From Pseudonocardia sp. 73-21 (lineage in GTDB: Bacteria; Actinomycetota; Actinomycetes; Mycobacteriales; Pseudonocardiaceae), in the NCBI RefSeq assembly GCF_001899645.1, contig NZ_MKVV01000081.1, forward strand, positions 1 to 64,000: a DNA stretch of 64,000 nucleotides, in the 5' to 3' direction. The translations under genes were made by a program, and so were the position numbers. Every line of letters begins with the position of its first letter. The first letter of the stretch is position 1. The notes below the pieces were generated by a model. That model worked only from the letters and a program-made list of their open reading frames with translations. It searched no databases and was not told where the DNA came from. Below are positions 50,200 through 59,451 of this stretch, piece by piece.

Positions 50200-52110
50200 G
50201 TGACCACGTTGTTGCATGTCGGACCGGCTACCGCCGAGAGCGGCGGGAGCGCCAGAGACGCAGACGACTCCGACCTCGCGGTGTTCGTCGACCGCCTCGC
50301 AGCCGCGGGGACCGACCGGCCCACGACGCTGGCGAAGCGTCAGATCCGCCGGGTCATCGGCGCGGGGTACTCACCGCCGGGGTTGCGCCGCCTGGCCGAG
50401 TCGCTTGCGGCGTCGGTGTCGGAGCTGCCGCCGTCGCAGCGCCGCCCCACCGAGGACTCCGGTTCCGTGGTCTCCGCGGTGCGCAGCAACAACCTGGTCG
50501 TGCTCGACGGTTTCGATGCCGCCGCGGTGGCCGACGCGGTCTCCGCGCTGGTGGCCGACGGACGCCGCGTCCTGGTCACGGGCTCCACCGTCGCCGAGCT
50601 CGCCGAGGTGCGCCACAGCCTGCCCAGCGACGTCGTCGCCCGGGTGGTGGACCAGCTGCCGGCGCTGTCCCCGAGTGAGGTCCGCGAGCTCCGCACGCTC
50701 CTGGCCATGTCCACCCCCGGGCGTCGGGCCCGTCCGGGGCAGGTGCTGCCCGATCCGTCGGTGCTCCCATTGCCCGCCGACGTGGAGCCCCTGTGCAACC
50801 GGGCCGGGCGTGCCGACGCTCCCGGCGCCGCCGCGGGACTCATCCCGTCCCTGCTGGCCGATCTCGCCCCCGAACGCCGCGAGGCCGTCACGTCGGTGGC
50901 GCGGTGCGTCAACCGGTCGCTCGGCGGGATGCCGCCGCGGGTCGGCGGCGAGTGGGCGTGGCGGCTGCTGGCCGACCTCATCTACGGCACCAACCGCAGC
51001 GTGTTCGACAAGATGATCGAGGACGCGGCCCAGTCCGTGGCCGCGCTGGACCGCACCCGGTCGGCCCCGGCCGTCCAGGTCGCCGCCCCGCTGCCCACCG
51101 GGTCGGCCGACGCCCTGCGCCGCTACCGCGAGTTCCTCGTCGCGTCCGGCGGTCGCGTCCGGTCCTACTTCCGCCCGCCCGTCGCGCGTGACGTCCAGCC
51201 GGTGCTGCGGATGCTGCGCGTCGGCGGCCGCATCCCCGAGTCCGTCGAGGACGTCCAGCGCGTCATCGACCACCTCGAGGTCGGCGAGCGACTCACCCGC
51301 ATCGACGCCAACTGCGCGCAGATCGGCATGCACGCCCCGCGCAACGAGGCCGAGCTCAGCGAGCTCGCCGACGGCCTGGTCCGCGTGGCCGCGGCGGCGC
51401 GTTCGGTGGGTGCGCTGCGGCACGACGTGCTGTTCATCGCCCCGAACTCGCCCCTGTCGGTGCCCGACGTCGACACGGCGGAGCAGGTCGCGGCGGCGAT
51501 CCTGGAGTACGCCGAGCACGGCTCCACCGCGGAGGCGGGCCGCGACCTCGAACGGATGGCCTCGGAGCTGGAGATGCGGTGCTCCGCGTCCGCGATGTCG
51601 CCGGAGCACCGGTGGGCGGTCGCCGCGCTGCGCGCACAGGACGCCGTGGGCTACGTCGCCGCGCTGGAGGCCCTCGGGGGCGCCCGCCGCGAGGCGCAGG
51701 ACGAGGCCCGCCAGGGCGAGCTCCTGCGCCGGCTCGGTGAGGGTGCGCCCCACCTCGCCCAGGCGTGGGAGACCCTCGGCGGCAACGCCCTGGGCCTGGC
51801 CTGCCTCCAGACGATCGACGGGCTCCTGTCGTCGGTCCCGGAGGCCGACGCCGCCGACGCGGTGATCGTCCTGGGCGCCGCGCGGCTCGGGGTGGAGCGG
51901 TTGCTGCTCACCGCCGTGGCTCCGCGCCTGATCGCGGTCGTGGCGCCGGGCGACCAGCCGGAGGGCTCCCCGAGCCTGCTCAGCGTCCTCCAGCGGGCGT
52001 CGGCGCTGGTCATCCGCGGGCGGGTCACCGCGAGCCCCGGACGCGTCGTCCCGATCACGCAGACCCCCTCCCGCCCGCACATCGCACCGGTGGGTCAGGC
52101 GGGGGCCTGA
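50200..52110 (+). CDS. Large protein of unknown function, helicase-like but without Walker A
   Basis: This protein of about 636 residues is soluble and rich in Ala, Arg and Leu. The stretch NNLVVLDGFDAAAVADAVSALVADGRRVLVTGSTVAELAEVR resembles the strand-helix order of a P-loop NTPase, and the end (DAVIVLGAARLGVERLLLTAVAPRLIAVVAPG ... LQRASALVIRG) resembles the last part of superfamily-1 helicases. No GxxGxGK[ST] is present, so it may be an inactive relative; this is inference. Starts at GTG 50167, GTG 50200 or TTG nearby are possible; 50200 is chosen on codon use. It is a single gene with AhpD-like gene 17 bases downstream. Confidence 0.7.
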   Translation: MTTLLHVGPATAESGGSARDADDSDLAVFVDRLAAAGTDRPTTLAKRQIRRVIGAGYSPPGLRRLAESLAASVSELPPSQRRPTEDSGSVVSAVRSNNLVVLDGFDAAAVADAVSALVADGRRVLVTGSTVAELAEVRHSLPSDVVARVVDQLPALSPSEVRELRTLLAMSTPGRRARPGQVLPDPSVLPLPADVEPLCNRAGRADAPGAAAGLIPSLLADLAPERREAVTSVARCVNRSLGGMPPRVGGEWAWRLLADLIYGTNRSVFDKMIEDAAQSVAALDRTRSAPAVQVAAPLPTGSADALRRYREFLVASGGRVRSYFRPPVARDVQPVLRMLRVGGRIPESVEDVQRVIDHLEVGERLTRIDANCAQIGMHAPRNEAELSELADGLVRVAAAARSVGALRHDVLFIAPNSPLSVPDVDTAEQVAAAILEYAEHGSTAEAGRDLERMASELEMRCSASAMSPEHRWAVAALRAQDAVGYVAALEALGGARREAQDEARQGELLRRLGEGAPHLAQAWETLGGNALGLACLQTIDGLLSSVPEADAADAVIVLGAARLGVERLLLTAVAPRLIAVVAPGDQPEGSPSLLSVLQRASALVIRGRVTASPGRVVPITQTPSRPHIAPVGQAGA

Positions 52111-52127
52111 GGGCCTAGCGTGAGGTC

Positions 52128-52706
52128 ATGAACGACCACCCGGTGAGCCGCTTCGGCCACGTCGAGCTCGAGGACATGCCCATCGATCTGCGGGATCGCA
52201 TCGGGGTCGTCGCGGAGAAGTCGGGGTTCGTCCCCAACGTGTTCCGGGCGCTGGCGCGGCGGCCCGCAGAGCTGCGCGCGTTCCTGGACTACCACGACGC
52301 GCTCATGGAGTCCTCCGAAGGACTGAGCAAGGCCGAGCGGGAGCTGGTCGTCGTCGCGACGTCCGGCGCCAACAGCTGCACCTACTGCGTCGTGGCCCAC
52401 GGCGCGATCCTGCGCGTGCGCACGAAGGACCCCGAGATCGCCGACCGGGTCGCCACCAACCCCTACGGCGTCGAGCTGAGCCCGCGGGAGCGCGCGATCG
52501 TCGACCTCGCGCTGCTCATCGCCACCGACTCCGCGGCGCTGACCGAGGCCGAGCTGGACGACGCCCGCCTGGCCGGGCTGTCGGAGGAGGAGATCTGGGA
52601 CGTCGGCGCCATCACGGCGCTGTTCGCGATGTCCAACCGGCTCGCCCACCTGACGGCGCTGCGGCCCAACCCGGAGTTCTTCCTGATGGGCCGCCTGCCG
52701 CGCTGA
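52128..52706 (+). CDS. AhpD/CMD-type peroxidase-related protein
   Basis: This 192-residue protein of the alkylhydroperoxidase D family has the active CxxC-H motif ANSCTYCVVAHGAIL, preceded by the helix LSKAERELVVVATSG, and ends NRLAHLTALRPNPEFFLMGR. It matches the uncharacterised peroxidase-related enzyme group of about 190 residues. It would reduce hydroperoxides through the Cys pair. It starts 17 bases after the large unknown gene and may be co-transcribed. Confidence 0.88.
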   Translation: MNDHPVSRFGHVELEDMPIDLRDRIGVVAEKSGFVPNVFRALARRPAELRAFLDYHDALMESSEGLSKAERELVVVATSGANSCTYCVVAHGAILRVRTKDPEIADRVATNPYGVELSPRERAIVDLALLIATDSAALTEAELDDARLAGLSEEEIWDVGAITALFAMSNRLAHLTALRPNPEFFLMGRLPR

Positions 52707-52751
52707 GCCCATGATCGCCGCGGGCCGCACTGCGGCACCGCTTCCGGGGCC

Positions 52752-52961
52752 GTGACGTGCGGCGGGCCGCGATGCGACGGTGGTCGTCACCGGCGCCGTC
52801 GTCGGCGCGGCGGTGGACGCCGTCGTCGGGGCATGGGCAGGCGCCGTGACGGCGACCGACGCGGTCGGCAGCCCCGGCTCCGTCGATCCGCAGCCGACGG
52901 CCGAGACGAGGAGGACGAGCGCGCCCGCGACGGCGGTGGCGGTGAGCTGGAGTCGGTTCAC
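52752..52961 (-). pseudogene. Truncated lipoprotein gene
   Basis: From the ATG at 52961 the frame encodes a clear lipoprotein signal (MNRLQLTATAVAGALVLLVSAVGCGS, lipobox SAVGC) and a Thr/Ala/Pro-rich linker of about 40 residues. It then runs without a domain straight into the antisense of the AhpD-like gene. The mature domain appears to have been lost. An imperfect inverted GC-rich repeat (about 52714-52758) lies at the break. Confidence 0.5.
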
Positions 52962-53087
52962 ATGCCGCCTGCCGACCCGACGGCCCGGCCCGTTGCGCTC
53001 CCGGGGTCCGGATCATCAACGTCGACGAGGCGGCTCCGGCAACGCGCCGCTCATCCCGGCGCAACATCGGCGTCGGATCATTCGCCC

Positions 53088-54206
53088 ATGTCGAACCTGT
53101 TCGGGCGGCGGGCGGCGATCCTGTCCTACCGCCTCGGTATGGCGGACGGCGTATCGGTGACGGCTGCCCAATGGGGCCGCGCGCTGCGCCGGCTGGGGGT
53201 ACGGGTGCGGACGGTCGCCGGTGACGGCCGGCCGGACGTCCTGATCAGGAGTCTGGCGCTGGAGTCGCGCCGGCCCCCGAGGCGCCGGGAGCTGGCGGCG
53301 GCGCTCGACGACGTCGACGTGGTGGTGGTCGACAACGTCTGCTCGCTGCCGATGAACCAGGGCGTCGGGGAGGCGGTGGCCGAGTACCTGCAGGGCCGCC
53401 CCGCGGTGCTCCGCCACCACGACCTGCCCTGGGAACGGGAGAAGTACGCGGGCCTGACGACCTGGCCGCCGCACGACCCGTCGTGGCGGCACGTCACGAT
53501 CAACGAGATGGCCCGCCACGCGCTGGAGGAGCGCCGCGGCATCGCGGCCACCACGATCTACCACGGCTTCGACGAGCGGCCCTGCCCCGAGCAGCGTGAC
53601 GCCGTCCGCCGCCGGTTGAAGGTGGGCGACGAGCCGCTGGTGCTGCAGCCGACCCGGGCGATCGCGCGCAAGGGCATCGAGATCGGGCTGGCCGCCACCG
53701 CCGCGGTCGGCGGCACCTACTGGCTCACCGGCCCCGCGGAGGACGGCTACCAGGCCGAGCTCCGCGCGGTGCTCGGTGCGGGCGGGGTGCCCGTGCGGCG
53801 GCGGCTGCCGTTCGGCGTCCAGATGCCCGGCGCGTACGCGGCGTGCGCTGCCGTCGCGCTGCCGTCGCGCTGCCGTCGCGCTGCCGTCGTCGTGGGAGGG
53901 ATTCGGGCTGCCCCTGATCGAGTCGGCGCTGCACCGCAAGCCCATCGCGGTCGGCGACTTCCCGGTGGCGCGCGAGCTGGAGGCGTTCGGTTTCCGCTGG
54001 TTCGACGCGTCGGACCCCTCGACGCTGAAGTCGTTCCTCGCCGATCCGACCCGTCGCTGCTCGACCACAACGAGGCCATCGCGAAGGCGCACTTCGGCAT
54101 CGACGCGCTGGCCCGGCTCGAGCTGCTCCTGTCCGGCGCCCCGATCTGCGCGCACTTCGGTGCTCCGGAGCAGGACGTGGCCGCCTGCGGCTGCCTGATC
54201 GCCTGA
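53088..54206 (+). pseudogene. Glycosyltransferase disrupted by 11-bp repeat expansion
   Basis: This is a GT4-like enzyme of about 370 residues. Frame 1 runs from MSNLFGRRAAILSYRLGMADGVS through VLQPTRAIARKGIEIGLAATAAVGG to YAACAAVAL. There an 11-bp unit (GCTGCCGTCGC) is present in four copies, shifting the frame. The continuation SSWEGFGLPLIESALHRKPIAVGDFPVARELEAFGF (the donor-binding E-x7-E motif) is in another frame. Near 54048 a one-base loss returns to frame 1 for LLDHNEAIAKAHFGIDALARLELLL. Removing two repeat copies and adding one base restores the protein. It may be a decayed gene or a switchable one. Confidence 0.75.
53847..53890 (+). repeat. 11-bp tandem repeat inside glycosyltransferase
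   Basis: GCTGCCGTCGC occurs at 53847, 53858 and 53869, with a last-base variant at 53880. As 11 is not a multiple of three, each gain or loss changes the reading frame. Confidence 0.9.
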
Positions 54207-54281
54207 CCCGCCCGACGAACGGGACTCCCGTCTCCTAGGGTCCGACGAGAGTGCCGTTCGTCGGAATGGAGGGGCGCCGGA

Positions 54282-54899
54282 GTGCCGCGTCGCAACCGCG
54301 TCGACCCCTTCGGGGAGCTGCACGCCGTCCCGGAGCGGGGGATGTTCACGGGCAACCGCGGCTGTCTCGTCGACGACCGGGAGCGGGTGGTCCGGCACCA
54401 CCGGGGTCGCCTGTGGATCACCTGCGTGACGGAGTTCCGCGGCCGGCGGGTGGGGCTGGCGCGGCCCGGCCGCTGGACGCCGGTGTTCTTCCTCGACGAC
54501 GCGGTGGCGCTCGCGGCCGGGCACCGTCCGTGCGGGGAGTGCCGCTACGCCACCTACCGCCGCTACCGCGACGCCGTGTCCGAAGCGCGCGGGGAGCAGG
54601 TGCGGGCGGGCGATCTGAACCGGTTGCTCGCCACGGAACGCGGCCGGCGCTGGACGGCCCGGTCGGTGCCCGACGGCGCCGTGGTGCTCCACGACGGCCC
54701 GCGGCTCGTGCTGGGCGGGCGGCTCCTCGCGTTCTCCTTCGGCGGCTGGTCCGACACCGTCCCGCGCCCCGCCGGTGAGCTCACGGTGCTGACCCCGCAG
54801 ACGTCGGTGCAGGCGCTGTCCCACGGCTTCACCCCGGTGCTGCACGAAACGGCCTCGATCCCCGACCGCCCCGACGGGGACCGTTGTTCCGGAACGTGA
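54282..54899 (+). CDS. Conserved hypothetical protein
   Basis: This 205-residue soluble protein, MPRRNRVDPFGELHAVPERGMFTGNRGCLVDDRERVVRHH, contains a small motif GHRPCGECRYATYRRYRDAV that is reminiscent of a Cys-based metal site, and a C-terminal beta-rich part (LTVLTPQTSVQALSHGFTPVLHETA). I know similar actinobacterial proteins only as uncharacterised. A GGAGGGG ribosome site precedes the GTG. It is a single gene, convergent with the amino-acid transporter operon. Confidence 0.75.
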   Translation: MPRRNRVDPFGELHAVPERGMFTGNRGCLVDDRERVVRHHRGRLWITCVTEFRGRRVGLARPGRWTPVFFLDDAVALAAGHRPCGECRYATYRRYRDAVSEARGEQVRAGDLNRLLATERGRRWTARSVPDGAVVLHDGPRLVLGGRLLAFSFGGWSDTVPRPAGELTVLTPQTSVQALSHGFTPVLHETASIPDRPDGDRCSGT

Positions 54900-54938
54900 T
54901 GATCTTCCTGGGCGGAGCAGCTCGGCGGTGCGACCCGG

Positions 54939-55699
<761 letters not shown>

Positions 55700-55703
<4 letters not shown>

Positions 55704-56617
55704 GCCGCCTGCTCCGGGTTCCGGCGCAGGAAGAACATCCGCGCGCCCGCCGACGGGGTGGGGTCGAAGCCGCGGCCGTACTTCCGCTCGATGAACCCCT
55801 GGCCGACCGACAGCACCGAGGTCAGGGCCAGGTACCAGGCCGCGGCGACGATGAGCAGCGGGATGGTCTGGAAGTTCGTCGAGTAGATCCGCTGCGCCGA
55901 GGTGAGCAGCTCGAAGTACCCGATCACGACCACCAGTGACGTGGTCTTGAGCATCGAGATGGTCTCGTTGCCCGTGGGCGGGATGATCACTCGCATGGCC
56001 TGGGGCAGCACGACCCGGCGCAGCGCCTGGACCCGGGAGAGTCCCAGTGCTCCGGCCGCCTCGCTCTGCCCGCGGTCCACCGACTGCAGCCCGCCGCGCA
56101 CGATTTCGGCCATGTACGCGGCCTCGTTGAGCCCGAGGCCCAGCAGGCACGCCGCGAACGGCGTGATCAGGCTGTTGACGTCGGCCGAGACGAACACCGG
56201 CCCGAACGGGATGCCGAGTCCGAGCCGCGGGTAGAGCGCGGAGAGGTAGTTCCAGAACAGCAGCTGGGCGATCAGCGGCGTGCCGCGGAACAACCAGATG
56301 TACACGGCCGCGGCGCCGGTCAGGACCGGGTTGGGCGACAGCCGCATCACCGCGAGCCCGATCCCCCCCACGACGCCGATGACCATCGACAGGACGGTGA
56401 GCAGCAGCGTGTTGGCCAGGCCGTTGAGGATCGGCGTGGAGAACAGGTACCGCCCCACCACGTCCCAGCGGAACCCCTCGTTGGTGAGGACCGTGTGCAC
56501 GAGCATCGCCGCCAGCACGGCGAGCACCGCGACGGCCACCCAGCGCCCGGGGTGCCGCAGCGGGACCGCCTCGATCGGGTGCTCGTGCTTCGTCGTGCCG
56601 ACTGCGGGACCGGTCAC
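55700..56617 (-). CDS. Polar amino-acid ABC transporter, permease
   Basis: This 305-residue permease has a cytoplasmic head, one extra N-terminal membrane segment and the HisM/GlnP-type core of about five segments. The EAA loop that docks the ATPase is [33 protein letters not shown]. As only one permease gene is present it probably works as a homodimer. The GTG start comes two bases before the binding-protein stop region and the ATPase follows with ATGA overlap. Confidence 0.93.
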
Positions 56618-56618
56618 G

Positions 56619-57563
56619 TCAGCTCTTGACCTCGGACGTCGGGATGGCGCCGGCGTCGACGTTCCACTTCTTCAGGATCGCGGCGTAGGTGCCGTCGCCG
56701 ATCAGCGCCTGCACGGCACCCTGCACGGCCTTCGCGTAGTCGCCCTGGTTCTTGGCCAGCACGATGCCGTACGGCGCGGTGTCGTACGGCGTGCCGACCA
56801 CCTCGAGCGCGCCCTCGGTGGTGGTCACCGCGTAGGCGACGACGGGCGAGTCGGCGAGCATCGCGACGATCCGCTTCGAGGCCAGCGCCAGCGTCACGTC
56901 GCTCTGGGCCTGCAGTTGCGTGACGGCGATGGCGGGCTTGCCCGCCGCCGTGCACGCGGTGTTGCGCTTGACGATGTCCTCGGCCTGCACGGTGCCGGTC
57001 TGCACGCCGACGGCCTTGCCGCACAGCGCGTCCGCGCCGGTGATGCCGTCGGGGTTGCCCTTCGCCACCGCGAGGCTGGTGCCGGCGCTGAAGTAGCTGA
57101 CCATGTCGACGGACTTGACGCGCTCGTCGTTGATCGTGAACGACGACATGCCCAGCTCGTAGCGCTTGCCGGTGATGCCCGGGATGATCCCGTCGAAGTT
57201 GCTGTTCTGGAACTCGGCCTTGAGGCCCAGCTTCTCGGCGACCGCGGTGCCGAGGTCGACGTCCATGCCGATGACCGTGGTGCCGTCGGGGGCGGTGAAC
57301 TCGTTCGGCGCGTACGAGGCGTCCGTACCGACGACGATCTTGCCGTCCGCCGAGACGGACGCGGGCACCATCGCGGCCAGCGCGTCGTCCTTCGCGGGCA
57401 CGGGGATGGCGGTGCTGCTGGCGGAGGCTCCGCCGCTGCCGCTGCCGCTGCCGCTGCCGCTGCCGCTGCCGCTGCCGCTGCCGTCACCGCCTGCGCCGCA
57501 GCCGGCGAGGACGACGGCGGCTGTGGCCACGACGGCGATACTGGAGAGCAAGCGGGGACGCAC
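56619..57563 (-). CDS. Polar amino-acid ABC transporter, substrate-binding lipoprotein
   Basis: This 314-residue lipoprotein has a signal peptide and lipobox (VVLAGC), then a Gly-Ser linker GSGSGSGSGSGSGSGSG made by a six-base DNA repeat. The family-3 solute-binding domain follows: KIVVGTDASYAPNEFTAPDGTTVIGMDVDLGTAVAEKLGL, then NSNFDGIIPGI and GVQTGTVQAED. It captures a polar amino acid outside the membrane. The GTG start follows AGGAGG. It opens the three-gene operon. Confidence 0.93.
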   Translation of the reverse strand: MRPRLLSSIAVVATAAVVLAGCGAGGDGSGSGSGSGSGSGSGSGGASASSTAIPVPAKDDALAAMVPASVSADGKIVVGTDASYAPNEFTAPDGTTVIGMDVDLGTAVAEKLGLKAEFQNSNFDGIIPGITGKRYELGMSSFTINDERVKSVDMVSYFSAGTSLAVAKGNPDGITGADALCGKAVGVQTGTVQAEDIVKRNTACTAAGKPAIAVTQLQAQSDVTLALASKRIVAMLADSPVVAYAVTTTEGALEVVGTPYDTAPYGIVLAKNQGDYAKAVQGAVQALIGDGTYAAILKKWNVDAGAIPTSEVKS

Positions 57564-57778
57564 GGGCGGACCTCCTGGTGGCAACGGTGAGTACGGTCGG
57601 ATGCTGCCACCAAGTCCGTTGCGTGACACCTGATCGGCGGTCACCGTTGCATGACGTCACCCTCCGTGAGTTCTCGGAAGGTTCGTGTGACAACGGTGGC
57701 GGGAGTGGGTACTCCAGGGAACTCCGGGTCGACACCCACGCGTTGAACCGGTGAACACACCCACGACGGAGGACCGCA

Positions 57779-58099
57779 ATGCCCCTGTTCAAGAAGCTGG
57801 CCACCCTCGCGACCGCGGCCGAGGCCGCCCGCAGGTACGCCAAGAAGAACCCGGACAAGGCGGCCAAGTACCTCGACCAGGCCGCCCAGTTCGTCGACAA
57901 GCAGACGAAGGGCAAGTACTCGGGGCAGATCAGCGGGGTGGCGAAGAAGGCCAAGTCCGCCGCCGGCATCCGCGAGACGCCGGGCTTCGGCAGCGCCACC
58001 GGCAACGGCTTCCACCCGGACGCCGCGTCCGAGCTCGGTGGGGCGCCGGTCTACGGTCAGCCCACGCCGCGCAAGCCCTCGCCCGGCCCGGCGCACTGA
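57779..58099 (+). CDS. Rv0909-like putative antitoxin
   Basis: This 106-residue basic protein, MPLFKKLATLATAAEAARRYAKKNPDKAAKYLDQAAQFVDKQTKGKYSGQISGVAKKAKSAAG, matches the MT0933/Rv0909 antitoxin family core (DKAGDFVDEKTGGKY-like) with an added Gly/Pro-rich tail. A GGAGGA ribosome site precedes the ATG. No toxin gene is adjacent on either side, so an antitoxin role is doubtful. A strong terminator follows. Confidence 0.75.
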   Translation: MPLFKKLATLATAAEAARRYAKKNPDKAAKYLDQAAQFVDKQTKGKYSGQISGVAKKAKSAAGIRETPGFGSATGNGFHPDAASELGGAPVYGQPTPRKPSPGPAH

Positions 58100-58104
58100 T
58101 CCCC

Positions 58105-58138
58105 CTCCGGCCCGCTTCCCCCGGGAGGCGGGCCGGAG
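58105..58138 (+). terminator. Stem-loop terminator after the Rv0909-like gene
   Basis: CTCCGGCCCGC pairs perfectly with GCGGGCCGGAG (11 bp) around TTCCCCCGGGAG, five bases after the stop codon. Confidence 0.8.
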
Positions 58139-58262
58139 CTGTGTCCGGACGGGTTCCGGCGTGCCAGGATGCGGGTGAGACGCCCCCACCCGGGCGTCGC
58201 CCACGCAGTCGCCCGCCCCGGCCACGAACCGGCGCGGGAACGCCGAGCACGAGGAGGCACCA

Positions 58263-59450
58263 GTGTCCGTCCCACAGTCCTGGACACCCGTCACGTCGGC
58301 GGATACCGCCGTACCCACCCACGACCAGGTCGTCGCCGGGCTGAAGGCCACCGACGAGGGCGGTGCCGACCTCGTCCAGCTGCTCACGCCGGAGGGCGAG
58401 CGCGTCACCGATCCCCGGTTCGACCGCTACGCCGCCGACATCGACCTGGACACCCTGAAGAACCTCTACCGCGACATGGTGCTGGTGCGCCGGTTCGACC
58501 GCGAGGGCAACGCGCTGCAACGCCAGGGCCAGCTGGGCATCTGGGTGCCGCTGCTCGGCCAGGAGGCCGCCCAGGTCGGCTCCGGCCGCGCGCTCGCGCC
58601 CCAGGACATGGCGTTCCCGTCCTACCGCGAGCACGGCGTCGCGTGGACGCGCGGCGTCGACCCCACCGACCTGCTCGGCATCTTCCGCGGCACCGACCAC
58701 GGCACCTGGGACCCCATCGAGAAGCGGTTCCACCTCTACACGATCGTCATCGGCAACCAGTGCCTCAACGCCACCGGCTACGCGATGGGCCAGAAGTTCG
58801 AGGGCAAGGTCGGCGACGGATCCGACGCCGAGGCCACCATCTGCTACTTCGGCGACGGCGCCACCAGCCAGGGCGACGTCCACGAGGGCTTCGTCTGGGC
58901 CGCGGTCTACGACGCGCCGGTCGTCTTCTACTGCCAGAACAACCAGTGGGCCATCTCCGAGCCCACCGAGCGCCAGACCCGCGTTCCGCTCTACAAGCGC
59001 GCGCAGGGTTACGGCTTCCCGGGCATCCGCGTCGACGGCAACGACGTGCTCGCCTGCCTCGCCGTCACGCGCTGGGCGCTGGAGGAGTGCCGCACCGGCA
59101 ACGGGCCGGTGCTCGTCGAGGCGTTCACCTACCGGATGGACGCCCACACCACCTCCGACGACCCCACCCGCTACCGCCTCGCCGACGAGCTGGAGCTGTG
59201 GAAGCTGAAGGACCCCATCGAGCGGGTGCGCGTCAACCTCGTGCGCGAGCACGGCGTCGAGCAGGGGTTCTTCGACGGCATCCAGGCGGAGGCCGACGAG
59301 CTCGCGGCCCGGTTCCGGCAGTTCTGCGTGGACATGCCGCCGCCGGCGCCCGACCGGATGTTCTCGAAGGTCTACGCCGAGCCCTCCCCCACGCTGGAGG
59401 CCCAGCGCGAGGCGTTCCTGGCGTACCATGCCTCCTTCGAGGGGGCCTGA
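58263..59450 (+). CDS. 2-oxoacid dehydrogenase E1 component, alpha subunit
   Basis: This 395-residue thiamin-diphosphate enzyme subunit has the ThDP motif GDGATSQGDVHEGFVWAAVYDAPVVFYCQNNQW (GDG...NN) and the phosphorylation-loop region FTYRMDAHTTSDDPTRYR. It decarboxylates a branched-chain 2-oxo acid or pyruvate; sequence favours the PdhA/BkdA branch and cannot settle which. AGGAGG precedes the GTG. It is followed by E1beta after one base and E2 with overlap; no E3 gene is present, so the shared lipoamide dehydrogenase must come from elsewhere. Confidence 0.92.
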   Translation: MSVPQSWTPVTSADTAVPTHDQVVAGLKATDEGGADLVQLLTPEGERVTDPRFDRYAADIDLDTLKNLYRDMVLVRRFDREGNALQRQGQLGIWVPLLGQEAAQVGSGRALAPQDMAFPSYREHGVAWTRGVDPTDLLGIFRGTDHGTWDPIEKRFHLYTIVIGNQCLNATGYAMGQKFEGKVGDGSDAEATICYFGDGATSQGDVHEGFVWAAVYDAPVVFYCQNNQWAISEPTERQTRVPLYKRAQGYGFPGIRVDGNDVLACLAVTRWALEECRTGNGPVLVEAFTYRMDAHTTSDDPTRYRLADELELWKLKDPIERVRVNLVREHGVEQGFFDGIQAEADELAARFRQFCVDMPPPAPDRMFSKVYAEPSPTLEAQREAFLAYHASFEGA

Positions 59451-59451
59451 C

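Noticed and set aside
52780-53160. 126-residue plus-strand ORF
   Set aside because: It is antisense to the lipoprotein remnant and then out of frame with the glycosyltransferase; no domain.
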